Positions 24,192-31,877 of a DNA stretch of 64,000 nucleotides are shown piece after piece. The DNA comes from an uncultured bacterium. GTDB taxonomy: Bacteria > Planctomycetota > UBA8742 > UBA2392. Positions within the stretch are counted from its first letter, which is position 1. Each line of letters starts with the position of its first letter. Below the pieces are notes generated by a model. That model did no database searches and had not been told where the DNA came from. It saw only the letters and a list, made by a program, of their open reading frames with translations. The DNA lies in the NCBI GenBank assembly GCA_938014885.1, contig CALLQI010000018.1, positions 62,001-126,000 on the forward strand, read 5' to 3'. The position numbers and the translations under genes are program-made.

Positions 24192-25202
24192 CTAGCCCTG
24201 CTTGAGGGCCTTGAGGATGCGGGTGGTAACCTTGGGGTCGCCCTTGCCCGGCACGCTGGTGACTTCCTTGATCACGACACCGGGCTGCTTGGCGCACAGC
24301 CAGATCGTTTCCACCTGGATGCCGCCCATGCGGCCGCGTTCGTGCCTGTACACGATGCACTCGAACTGGCCGGCGTCAGTGGTCAGCGTTTCTTTGCTGA
24401 TCTTGGTGTCCTTGGCAGGCAGCGCGAGGCGGCGGATGCACTCGGCCCACTTCACGGTCACGGGCTTGCCGGCGACCTTGTTGTCGCCCTTGATCTGGCC
24501 GATGACAATGGTGAAGCCGTTTTCGTCGGCGGCACTCATGCCGGTGACTTCCTGGGTGACTTCGCCGGCCCAGTCGGTGATTTCGTGGGTGATCTGCAGC
24601 TTGGCCGCGTAGGCCGCGCGCATCTCCTCGATGGTCCATGGAAGGTCCACGCGGATTACTTCCAGCGATTCCAGGGTAACGCCCGCCTTGTGGCTGACGG
24701 TGCCGTCTTTCTTCGTGGCCACTTGCTCAGACTTCAGCAGCACGCCGGGCACCTTGGCGCTGTACCACTGGGTACGGGTGACGCTGGCGTCTTCGTCAGC
24801 GGCGTCAGTCTTCACGAAGCGCGTGGCGCGGATGTCCGTGCCCATCAGCTTCACGGTGTCGTCGGTGGCGGTTGTGCCGGTTATGGAGTCCGCAATCTTC
24901 TGCCACCAGTCGGCCCACTTGGCCTCAAAGATGGCCGGGGGCGCTTCGGTGTCGCCGACGATCGAAGACTCGACGGTCAGGCCTTCCTCACCCACCTTGT
25001 GGTACTTCACGCGGATGCGCATGGGCTGGTCGTTTGCATCGTCGCCAGCATCACCCGCGACGGCGTATTCGGCCACGTACTCGGGGTGCAGGAACGATTT
25101 GCAGTCCTCGAGTGTAAAGGGCAATTCGGCTTTGTCGGCCTGAGCGCGCGCCACAAGGCACAGCGGCAGGGCCAGCACGCACAGGGCAATCAGGGTACGC
25201 AT
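24192..25202 (-). CDS. Secreted protein with two repeats of an unrecognised domain
   Basis: 336 residues from the ATG at 25202. Signal peptide RTLIALCVLALPLCLVARAQA (cleavage near 21). The mature part contains two related blocks. Block one starts LPFTLEDCKSFL and ends TQWYSAKVPGVLLKSEQ; block two starts LPWTIEEMRAAYA and ends ETIWLCAKQPGVVIKEV. A single copy of the same block forms the protein at 49886 (LPWTAAEFDAYW ... RKIWVCQKHPGVVVKSE). The ending motif W-x-x-x-K-x-PGV-K-x-E is shared by all three blocks. I do not recognise the family; it is probably a periplasmic or surface protein. It sits 15 bp from ruvA on the same strand. Confidence 0.8.
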   Translation of the reverse strand: MRTLIALCVLALPLCLVARAQADKAELPFTLEDCKSFLHPEYVAEYAVAGDAGDDANDQPMRIRVKYHKVGEEGLTVESSIVGDTEAPPAIFEAKWADWWQKIADSITGTTATDDTVKLMGTDIRATRFVKTDAADEDASVTRTQWYSAKVPGVLLKSEQVATKKDGTVSHKAGVTLESLEVIRVDLPWTIEEMRAAYAAKLQITHEITDWAGEVTQEVTGMSAADENGFTIVIGQIKGDNKVAGKPVTVKWAECIRRLALPAKDTKISKETLTTDAGQFECIVYRHERGRMGGIQVETIWLCAKQPGVVIKEVTSVPGKGDPKVTTRILKALKQG

Positions 25203-25278
25203 CGCGGTCTCCGGGAAGGCTGCCGTCTGCAACAGGCGGACGATCATACGAGCGAAGGCGGCAGCGGGCAGGAAAAAC

Positions 25279-27885
25279 CTACTGCAGGCCGCGGCTCCAG
25301 TTGCCTTCGTGCGTGGCGCTGAGCTGCCGGCCGTTCATCGCCTGTTCGCACACGTCGCGGATCTGTTGCGCGCTGTAGGGCCTGTGGATGAAGTCAACCC
25401 GGAAGCGATGCGCGCCGATGGCCTCAAGCTCGCGCACATGCTGCGCGATGCTGTAGGGCTTGTCACCCAGAATGATCGTCTGGCACCAGTTGTCGACTGC
25501 CAGGTATTTGCGGCCGTCGGGCGCGGTCATTTCCATCTGCTTGAAGTCGCACTTGGCCTTGCCGGGGCAATGGCCCAGCATGTTGGCGTGCACGCAGGTC
25601 TCGGACGTGAACAGCGGCGTGTCCTGATAGACGACGACTTCGGCGTGGTTGGCGAACTCGCGCAGGATCGGCGTCATGTTCTCTGCGCCGTCTTCGATGC
25701 TAAGCGTGACGCGTGAGGCCCCTTGCTCAAGCCAGCTTCGCACGGCCTCGCGCGACATGGCGTAGCAGGGCCAGTCGGTGGCGATGTCCAGGCCTTCACG
25801 CGTGAACTCAGGGATGTTCGGCTCGTAAATCGCCACGCCGGCGCGCGGCTGCACAATGCGCGAACGGCGCATCAGCGCGCTGGTGTTCATGCGCTTGCGT
25901 TTCTCGATGCCGGCCGCGCGGGCGATGAACTCAAAACCGCCGAGGTTGGCCACGGAAAAGCGGCGCGCCCCCAGCTTCACCAGTTCGCTGAGCTTGGCGA
26001 ACACCATTGGCGCGGTCCACGCGCGCAGGATGATCGGCACGGCAATGCGCAGCTTGGCCCCGTGGCGACGCCAGGCTTCCAACACCGAATCTTTCGTGCC
26101 GTGGGCGATGTCGAGTACCACTTCATCCAGGTGCTCCAGCGGCAGATGCTCAAGGTACTCGGCGCGGTCCACCATCACGTCAAAGCGCGTCGGCGGCAGC
26201 GCGTCGGTGTTGACCGGGTTGGCCGGCGGCCCGCTGACCACGGCGCGGGCGGCCGACAAAGCCTCATCGCGCGCGCGGTTCAGGGCGGCCTCAAGTTCGT
26301 CAAAGAACTGGCGGCGCGCGTCGTTGACCTCGGCGGCGGGGATGAACACCCCGGCGGGGATCACGCCGTTGAAGCTGGCCAGCTCAAAGCGCGTGCTGCC
26401 CAAGCGTTCAAAGAAGGCGCGCAGGCGTTCTTCATCCAGCGGCTGGCTGTCGGCGAACAACAATTTGCATGGATACTCGCGCCGGATTTCGAGGCTGAAC
26501 ACGCGGCCCACAATCTCGATCACGCCGGGCATGCCAAGCTCGGTCAACGCGGGGCCGCCCGGGTTCACTTTCAGCAGCACGTCCAGGTGCACCGGCAGGC
26601 GCGAGCGCACGGGCTTGCCGGGGATGTTCAGCGGGTACAGCCGCTTGATTGCGTTGCTGCTGATCAGACGCAGCTCGTCGCCCTGCTGCACGCCGTCGGG
26701 TACCGCGATGCTGACTTCCTCGCCGGCCTTGACCTCAAACACGCGCTCAGCGCCGCGGTTGATGCGGTCCGCCCCGAACTTCACGCCCGGGTCGTCGCTG
26801 CCGGCCTTGCGCGCGCGGGCCAGGATGCCGTCGTGGCGCTCAAAATCCGTGGCCGTGCGGAAGCTGGCACGGTCGCCCTTCAGCCGCGCGATCGTGCCCA
26901 GGTAAACGCCCTGGGGCTCCGATTCCTGCACGTCGGCCTGGGCCTTGGCGTTGCCGTGGCTGCCTTCAAGGAAAAGCTGCGTGGTCTCGCGCGAGTAGAT
27001 GGTCTTGAGACGGCTTTCCACGGCCTCAACGTCCACTTCCTTGCCGTCGATCAGCTTGCGGTAAAGGTCGGTCACCGCGGCCACGTACAGCGGTGCCTTG
27101 CGGCGACCTTCGATTTTGAGGCTGCTGACGCCGATCCGCGCCAGCTCACTGACTTGGCGGGGCGCGAACAGGTCGCGCATCGAAAACGCCTTGCCCTCGC
27201 CGTCGGCAGTCTTGAAGTTGTCGCGGCAGATGTACGTGCACTTGCCGCGATTGCCGCTGCGGCTTTCTTCCTGGCTGGCAAACAGGCACAACCCGCTGTA
27301 GCTGTAGCAGAGGCTGCCGTGCACGAATGTCTCAAGCTCTATGTTCACGTTGCGGGCGATGTGGCGGATTTCATCGAGCGTCAGCTCGCGCGCCAGGATC
27401 ACGCGTTCAAACCCGTTGCGCTGGGCATACCGAGCGCCTTCCAGGTTATGGATCAGCATCTGCGTGCTGGCGTGCCATTTCAGGCGCGGGAACAGCTCGC
27501 GCACCGCGCGCATTACGCCCAAGTCCTGCAGAATGATCGCGTTGACCCCGACTTCTTCGCAGATCGCCAGCGATTCCAGCACTTCCGGCCACTCGGATTC
27601 CTGGATCACCGTGTTGATCGCCACATACACCTTGCGGCCGAGGCTATGAGCGTAGCCCACGGCCACATCCAGGTCTTCCGGGGCGAAGTTGACGGCGTTG
27701 TCGCGGGCCGAAAACTTCTTCAGACCCAGGTACACGGCGTCGGCCCCATACTCCATGGCGGCGTAGAAGGCTTCCAGGCTGCCAGCCGGGGCAAGCAGTT
27801 CGGGCTTGTTAAGAATTGGCGCAAGCGTGGTTTCAGCCTCATCGGCTGACACAGGGGTGCTGGGATGTGTGGTTGGCTCGCTCAT
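25279..27885 (-). CDS. Peptidase U32-family protein (TrhP/YegQ/RlhA-like, long)
   Basis: 868 residues. The N-terminal U32 barrel is clear: PELLAPAGSLEAFYAAMEYGADAVYLGLK and the family signature ETFVHGSLCYSYSGLCLFAS with the Cys cluster NRGKCTYICR. Bacterial U32 proteins of this type act in RNA modification (hydroxylation of tRNA wobble uridine or 23S cytidine), probably through an iron-sulfur site, and not as true peptidases. A second barrel-like half follows (about 560-800), with more cysteines near the end (ETCVHANMLGHCPGKAKC and VDNWC), which could bind another cluster. It is the long RlhA/PrtC-type architecture. Substrate unknown. Confidence 0.93.
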   Translation of the reverse strand: MSEPTTHPSTPVSADEAETTLAPILNKPELLAPAGSLEAFYAAMEYGADAVYLGLKKFSARDNAVNFAPEDLDVAVGYAHSLGRKVYVAINTVIQESEWPEVLESLAICEEVGVNAIILQDLGVMRAVRELFPRLKWHASTQMLIHNLEGARYAQRNGFERVILARELTLDEIRHIARNVNIELETFVHGSLCYSYSGLCLFASQEESRSGNRGKCTYICRDNFKTADGEGKAFSMRDLFAPRQVSELARIGVSSLKIEGRRKAPLYVAAVTDLYRKLIDGKEVDVEAVESRLKTIYSRETTQLFLEGSHGNAKAQADVQESEPQGVYLGTIARLKGDRASFRTATDFERHDGILARARKAGSDDPGVKFGADRINRGAERVFEVKAGEEVSIAVPDGVQQGDELRLISSNAIKRLYPLNIPGKPVRSRLPVHLDVLLKVNPGGPALTELGMPGVIEIVGRVFSLEIRREYPCKLLFADSQPLDEERLRAFFERLGSTRFELASFNGVIPAGVFIPAAEVNDARRQFFDELEAALNRARDEALSAARAVVSGPPANPVNTDALPPTRFDVMVDRAEYLEHLPLEHLDEVVLDIAHGTKDSVLEAWRRHGAKLRIAVPIILRAWTAPMVFAKLSELVKLGARRFSVANLGGFEFIARAAGIEKRKRMNTSALMRRSRIVQPRAGVAIYEPNIPEFTREGLDIATDWPCYAMSREAVRSWLEQGASRVTLSIEDGAENMTPILREFANHAEVVVYQDTPLFTSETCVHANMLGHCPGKAKCDFKQMEMTAPDGRKYLAVDNWCQTIILGDKPYSIAQHVRELEAIGAHRFRVDFIHRPYSAQQIRDVCEQAMNGRQLSATHEGNWSRGLQ

Positions 27886-28014
27886 CTTCGGTCTCAGCGG
27901 CGTGATCGCCGCATCGCCCTACTTCGTTATGCGAAGGTTGGACGCAGGAAAGGTAACAAGCGGCAAGGCCGTCGCAATGCAAATAAACCTGAACGAGCGG
28001 TCAGGAATTGTGTG

Positions 28015-28140
28015 CGGCGTCCGGAGTGCGGAGTCTGGGGTGCGGGGTTCGGGTTTCGTGCTTGGTGCTTCGGGTTTCGAAACACGAGACACGAAACACG
28101 AGACACCGCACACCAGACACCGCACCCGAGACTCAATCCC
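28015..28140. repeat. Opposed heptamer arrays ending in the cytochrome gene stop codon
   Basis: The stretch divides cleanly into 18 heptamers with 7-bp period. The left half is G/T-rich (CGGAGTG, CGGAGTC, TGGGGTG, CGGGGTT, CGGGTTT, CGTGCTT, GGTGCTT, CGGGTTT). The right half is A/C-rich (CGAAACA, CGAGACA, CGAAACA, CGAGACA, CCGCACA, CCAGACA, CCGCACC, CGAGACT). The two halves are roughly reverse complements. The last unit runs into the stop codon of the gene that ends at 28133. Confidence 0.85.
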
Positions 28141-29344
28141 CCATCTCAATCGGCGGGTTCACGGTAATGCCGCCCTGCTGTGTTGGCACCGGCGCGCCGC
28201 TCAGGATCCAGCGCTCGATCTTCTCGATTTCCTCGGCCGGCAGCGGGTCGCCGCCAAATGGCATCGATGGCTGCTTGTGGCCCTTCAGATGCATCAGCAG
28301 CGGCGAGTTTTCGGCGTAGGGCACCACGCTTGGCCTCAGGTTGCCGAGGTCATCCTTGGCGCCGCGCATCACGCCTTCGATCGTCCACAGGTCCAGTTCG
28401 CGCGGGTTGCGGCTCCAGGTCGCAAGCCAGCCCGCACCGCCCAGCGGGTTCGTCGCCGGCGAGGCTTTCTCGTCGGGCCCGTAGTGGCAGCCGTTGCAGC
28501 GCCCGCGAAGGATCGACATCACCTCGGTACTGCTGACCGGCTCGTGCGTCGGCTGGTTCATCAGAAACCACGCCAGCTCGCGCGCTTCGGCCTCGGTCAT
28601 CGACACCTGCGTCATGCCTGACCACGGCAGCCAGTGCCCCGGTTCGCGGATTGCGGCCGCCAGCCATTCCGGCCTCACGCGTGCAAACGAACGATCAAGC
28701 GGCGGGGCAAATATCACCGGCACCACCTTGGCCTGGCCGCCCAGGCCGTACTCGGGCTTTACGATGTGCGAACCCAGGCTGTGGCAGGTGCCGCACAGCT
28801 TGGCATGGAACAGCTCATCGGCGGCGGCCATGCGCGCGGCATCGGGCGTGGCTTCGCGCTGAGGCCGCCAGCCGGGCAGCTTGGCGATGCGTTCCGCGCC
28901 CAGTTCACCCAGGTAGCCCACCAGCACTTCGATGTCGAAGTCCGACAGGCTGAAATCCGGCATGCGGTCGGCACTGTTGGTGCGAATCGCGTAGGGGTAG
29001 CGCAGATAGCGCCGGATCCAGCTTGTGCTGCGGCGCTCGGCCACGTGCTCAAGCGGCGGGGCCAGGTTTTCGACGCGGCCGGCCTTCTGGTGGCAGAGCT
29101 GGCAGTTGTCGCGCGGCGGGTGTGAGGCTGGCAGTTCGGTGCGATGGCAGAAATTGCAGTTGTGCTGCGAGACCAGCTTGGCACCGGCGGCCAGGATCTG
29201 TTCGCGGGTTTCGGGCAGGCCCTGCGCTGTGGCGTTGGGCGGCGGAGCATTGGTTTCGTCGACGGTCAGAAGCACGAAGCCGATCACCGTCAGCGCAAGC
29301 CCGGTCACGAACAGGATGATGTTGGCCAGCTTGATGCGGGTCAT
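28133..29344 (-). CDS. Membrane-anchored tetraheme cytochrome c
   Basis: 403 residues from the ATG at 29344; a GTG at 29350 is an alternative. One membrane helix (residues ~8-28) anchors it facing the periplasm. Four CxxCH heme-binding motifs are visible: CNFCH (63-67), CQLCH (81-85), CGTCH (184-188) and CNGCH (283-287). Likely axial Met or His ligands include MPDFSLSDFD and GMTQVSMTEAEARELAWFL. The last domain (SPLLMHLKGHKQPSMPFGGDPLPAEEIEKIERWILSGAP) resembles planctomycete-type cytochrome c domains. It would carry electrons between membrane complexes or to an outer acceptor. No oxidase subunit is nearby. Confidence 0.92.
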   Translation of the reverse strand: MTRIKLANIILFVTGLALTVIGFVLLTVDETNAPPPNATAQGLPETREQILAAGAKLVSQHNCNFCHRTELPASHPPRDNCQLCHQKAGRVENLAPPLEHVAERRSTSWIRRYLRYPYAIRTNSADRMPDFSLSDFDIEVLVGYLGELGAERIAKLPGWRPQREATPDAARMAAADELFHAKLCGTCHSLGSHIVKPEYGLGGQAKVVPVIFAPPLDRSFARVRPEWLAAAIREPGHWLPWSGMTQVSMTEAEARELAWFLMNQPTHEPVSSTEVMSILRGRCNGCHYGPDEKASPATNPLGGAGWLATWSRNPRELDLWTIEGVMRGAKDDLGNLRPSVVPYAENSPLLMHLKGHKQPSMPFGGDPLPAEEIEKIERWILSGAPVPTQQGGITVNPPIEMGD

Positions 29345-29438
29345 CCTCACAGTTTAGCGGGCATTGCAGGAATCTGCTGCATCGCCCGCATGTTTCCGTA
29401 AGCTGGGGGTCCCCGGGGCCGGCCCCAACGGCGAATCC

Positions 29439-30401
29439 ATGCGCTACCTCATGTTTGCATCCGTGCTGCTGTTGACCGCGTGCGGCGGCCAAGGCCGCTA
29501 TGTGTACGAACCGGACCCTGAGCCGCGCGACCCCGAGCCGCGACCCCGCAACATCCCGCTTGAGGAAACCGCCGACGCCTTCGTGCGCCGCGCCCACCGG
29601 GCCGAATCCGCCGAACGCTACGACGAAGCCCGCACCGAATACCACCACGCCTTCCGCCGCGAACGCTGGCACTTTGAGGCCAATAGCGGATACCAGAACC
29701 TGATGCGCCAGGTCGGCCTCAGCGATGTGGTGTGGCGCGAATACCTTGACCTGTGGCAGCAGAATGCAACGCGCGGCGATGCCTGGTGGTGGCACCTCGG
29801 CCACACGATCAAGCGGCGCCACGAAGCCGGCAACCTGCAAGGCGAGCCCATGCCCAAGGCCACGCCGGAGGACAAGCAGCGCATCGACAGCCTGCGCGAA
29901 CAGGCGATGCAGGCCTGGAAGGCCCGCGACTTCGAAGCATGCGTAGCGCACCTTGATGATGCCCTGGAATTGGCCGACCTTTACGACCTGCACCGGCTGC
30001 GCATTGCGGCGTGGCCCGAAGCGGACCTCGACGCGCTGGTGAAGCAATACGCCGAACACGCCGACGAAAACCCCGCCAGCGGCAACCGCGCCGCGCTGCA
30101 CGCCGCCGCTGCAGGCCGCCAGAACCCGCTGGCCGCCCTGAAACTGCTGCGTGAGGCCGTGGTGCTGGAAATCCCCGGCGAGTTCCTGTGGCTGGAACTG
30201 GCGACCTGGGCGCTGTGGATGGGCCAGGAAACAGACGCGGAAGCCAATCAGGACGCCACACGCCAGGCCGCAGGCTGGTACCTGCTGGCGGCCGAAGCTG
30301 CAACCGCCGCGCGTTACCTGTTGCCGGAATCAGAGGAGGTAGCGAGGTTGTCCAAGGAGTCGGAAGAAGGCTGGCGAGCCCTCGCAAACCGGCTGAGGTA
30401 G
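29439..30401 (+). CDS. TPR-like lipoprotein
   Basis: 320 residues. Signal MRYLMFASVLLLTAC with a lipobox-like LTAC. A proline-rich linker (EPDPEPRDPEPRPRNIP) is followed by helical repeats (FVRRAHRAESAERYDEARTEYHHAF, AMQAWKARDFEACVAHLDDALELADLYDLHRL) resembling tetratricopeptide units. A conserved-looking WHLGHTIKRRHEAGN segment lies in the middle. Such proteins act as scaffolds in the envelope. The ATG at 29439 was chosen because the lipoprotein signal starts there. Divergent from the cytochrome gene, with 94 bp between starts. Confidence 0.8.
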   Translation: MRYLMFASVLLLTACGGQGRYVYEPDPEPRDPEPRPRNIPLEETADAFVRRAHRAESAERYDEARTEYHHAFRRERWHFEANSGYQNLMRQVGLSDVVWREYLDLWQQNATRGDAWWWHLGHTIKRRHEAGNLQGEPMPKATPEDKQRIDSLREQAMQAWKARDFEACVAHLDDALELADLYDLHRLRIAAWPEADLDALVKQYAEHADENPASGNRAALHAAAAGRQNPLAALKLLREAVVLEIPGEFLWLELATWALWMGQETDAEANQDATRQAAGWYLLAAEAATAARYLLPESEEVARLSKESEEGWRALANRLR

Positions 30402-30417
30402 GGCACGAAACCGGGCG

Positions 30418-30464
30418 CACAGAAGGGCGCAAAGGGCGGCCACAAGAAGGGCACAAAGCGGCCA
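30418..30464. repeat. Imperfect ~22-25-bp direct repeat
   Basis: Two adjacent copies of a unit like CACA-GAAGGGCRCAAAG-GCGGCCA, at about 30418-30441 and 30440-30464. They lie between the TPR lipoprotein gene and the tRNA promoter. Confidence 0.5.
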
Positions 30465-30469
30465 TCCCC

Positions 30470-30497
30470 TTGACGCAAAGCGCGCAAAACATACGGT
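30470..30497 (+). promoter_or_regulatory. Candidate sigma-70-type promoter of tRNA-Asn
   Basis: TTGACG at 30470-30475 and TACGGT at 30492-30497 with a 16-bp spacer, 22 bp before the tRNA. The -10 box is a poor match, so this is tentative. Confidence 0.4.
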
Positions 30498-30519
30498 CTG
30501 CAACGCTTTGAGCAGCCAA

Positions 30520-30591
30520 TCCGCCTTAGCTCAATGGTAGAGCATTCGACTGTTAATCGACAGGTTGCTGGTTCGAGTCCAGCAGGCGGAG
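30520..30591 (+). tRNA. tRNA-Asn (anticodon GTT)
   Basis: A full cloverleaf can be drawn: acceptor stem TCCGCCT / AGGCGGA, D arm GCTC-loop-GAGC, anticodon loop CTGTTAA with GTT at 30552-30554, T arm GCTGG-TTCGAGT-CCAGC, discriminator G at 30591. CCA follows in the DNA at 30592-30594. The first anticodon-stem pair is a mismatch (T-C); all other stems pair well. It decodes AAC and AAT. Confidence 0.97.
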
Positions 30592-30600
30592 CCAACCAAA

Positions 30601-30633
30601 AAGCAGCCCCAGAAACCACTTCTGGGGCTGCTT
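30601..30633. terminator. Bidirectional terminator between tRNA-Asn and glycosyltransferase
   Basis: Perfect 14-bp stem AAGCAGCCCCAGAA / TTCTGGGGCTGCTT with a five-base loop. It follows the tRNA by 9 bp, and its right end touches the stop codon of the minus-strand glycosyltransferase gene. Confidence 0.85.
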
Positions 30634-31769
30634 CATGCTTTGGCTTCTTCGCTTGGATTGGTGACTGACTTTAGTACTTCCATGTACTTGGCGGCGATTC
30701 GTTGCCAGCTCATGGTTTGGGCGTTTTGGATTCCGGCTTGGCCCATGTTTCTTCGCTGAGCTTCGTCTTGCAGCAAATGGCGCAGTCTGGTTGCTACTCC
30801 TTTGGCCAGGTTTTCGTCGTTGGGGACTGTGTAGCCGGTTTGGCCGTCGATTACGAACTCGGGGATGGCGCCCGCGGCGCTTGTCACCACCGGCAATCCC
30901 GCCAGTTGCGCCTCTAGAAAAACGTTGCCGAAGGCTTCCGGGTACACCGGCGTCAGCGCGAAGATGTCCGCGTTGGCAAACGCCCAGCGCCATTGCTCGC
31001 CGCTGATTACGCCGGTCCAGGTCACGCGGTCGTCCAGGCCCAGGGCCTTGCAGTGCGCCTTGATCGCGGCCTCATCTTTGCCGTCGCCGGCGAACACGGC
31101 GTGCCAGGGCAGGTCGCGCAGTGTGGCCAGTGCGTCCAGCAGAACTGTCTGGCCCTTTACCTTGCGCAGCATGCCCATGCACAGGATGCGCGGGCGGGTA
31201 TCGGGCACGCCGGGCGGCAGCGACTTGGGGCCGTCGAACAGGTCCAGGAAAACGCCGTTGTGGATCGCGTGGAATTTGCCGCCTTCCGGTGCGCCAATTT
31301 CGGCGCGCCATTCGTCGGTGGCATTGCGTGAGATGCCGATGCAGGCATCGCATTCGCGCAGCGCGCGGTGGGCCTGGGCCTCTTTCCAGCCGCCTTCCAC
31401 GGCGGTCAGCCCGCTGCGCGGGTTCAACACGAACGGCACGCCCGTGCGGCCGCGGAAGTGCAAGGCCGCCGCCCCCGCGTACATGCCCTGTGCCAGCACC
31501 ACGTCCACGGCGTTGCGCTTGTGGATGCGCCGCAGCAGCCACGAGTAGTAGGGTGCTCGGCCGATTTTGGTGGAGATGATCTTCAAGCGGTAGCGCCGCA
31601 GCCGCACTTCAGCCCCGCACTCGTGCTGATACGTCTGGCTTTTGGGCGCGATGCCGAGCACGGTGACGCGGTGCCCCTGCCCGGTCCAGACCTTGGCCAT
31701 GGCGCACACGCTGCGGTACGGGCCGCTGTTGACCTTGTGGAAGTGTTCGCTCAGCACGACGATGTGCAT
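30633..31769 (-). CDS. Glycosyltransferase family 4
   Basis: 378 residues, two Rossmann-like halves (GT-B fold). The N-terminal half opens with MHIVVLSEHFHKVNSGPYRSVCAMAKVW and contains FVLNPRSGLTAVEGGWKEAQAHRALRECDACIGIS. The C-terminal donor-binding half has RPRILCMGMLRKVKGQTVLLDALA, VFAGDGKDE and the nucleotide-sugar ribose/phosphate motif PVYPEAFGNVFLEAQLAGLPVVTSAAGAIPEFV (EX7E-type). It transfers a sugar from an activated donor; donor and acceptor are unknown. It is isolated from the polysaccharide locus at 42-49 kb. The stop codon is overlapped by the terminator. Confidence 0.93.
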   Translation of the reverse strand: MHIVVLSEHFHKVNSGPYRSVCAMAKVWTGQGHRVTVLGIAPKSQTYQHECGAEVRLRRYRLKIISTKIGRAPYYSWLLRRIHKRNAVDVVLAQGMYAGAAALHFRGRTGVPFVLNPRSGLTAVEGGWKEAQAHRALRECDACIGISRNATDEWRAEIGAPEGGKFHAIHNGVFLDLFDGPKSLPPGVPDTRPRILCMGMLRKVKGQTVLLDALATLRDLPWHAVFAGDGKDEAAIKAHCKALGLDDRVTWTGVISGEQWRWAFANADIFALTPVYPEAFGNVFLEAQLAGLPVVTSAAGAIPEFVIDGQTGYTVPNDENLAKGVATRLRHLLQDEAQRRNMGQAGIQNAQTMSWQRIAAKYMEVLKSVTNPSEEAKA

Positions 31770-31834
31770 GGGGCCGGGGTTTCGGGCTCGGGTCCTTGGT
31801 CGGGGTCAGCATGCATTGTCGCGCCATACATGAC

Positions 31835-31862
31835 AAAGGCCCGGCGATTGCCGGGCCTTTTT
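31835..31862. terminator. Intrinsic terminator
   Basis: Perfect 11-bp stem AAAGGCCCGGC / GCCGGGCCTTT with a GATT loop between two minus-strand genes. It probably ends the transcript of the 535-residue gene at 31878; the T run on that strand is short (TTTGT). Confidence 0.8.
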
Positions 31863-31877
31863 GGGTGCGGGTGCGTG

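Noticed and set aside
25723..27849. 708-residue plus-strand frame opposite the U32 gene
   Set aside because: It is His/Ala/Val-rich shadow sequence of a clearly real gene in high-GC DNA, with no family motif.
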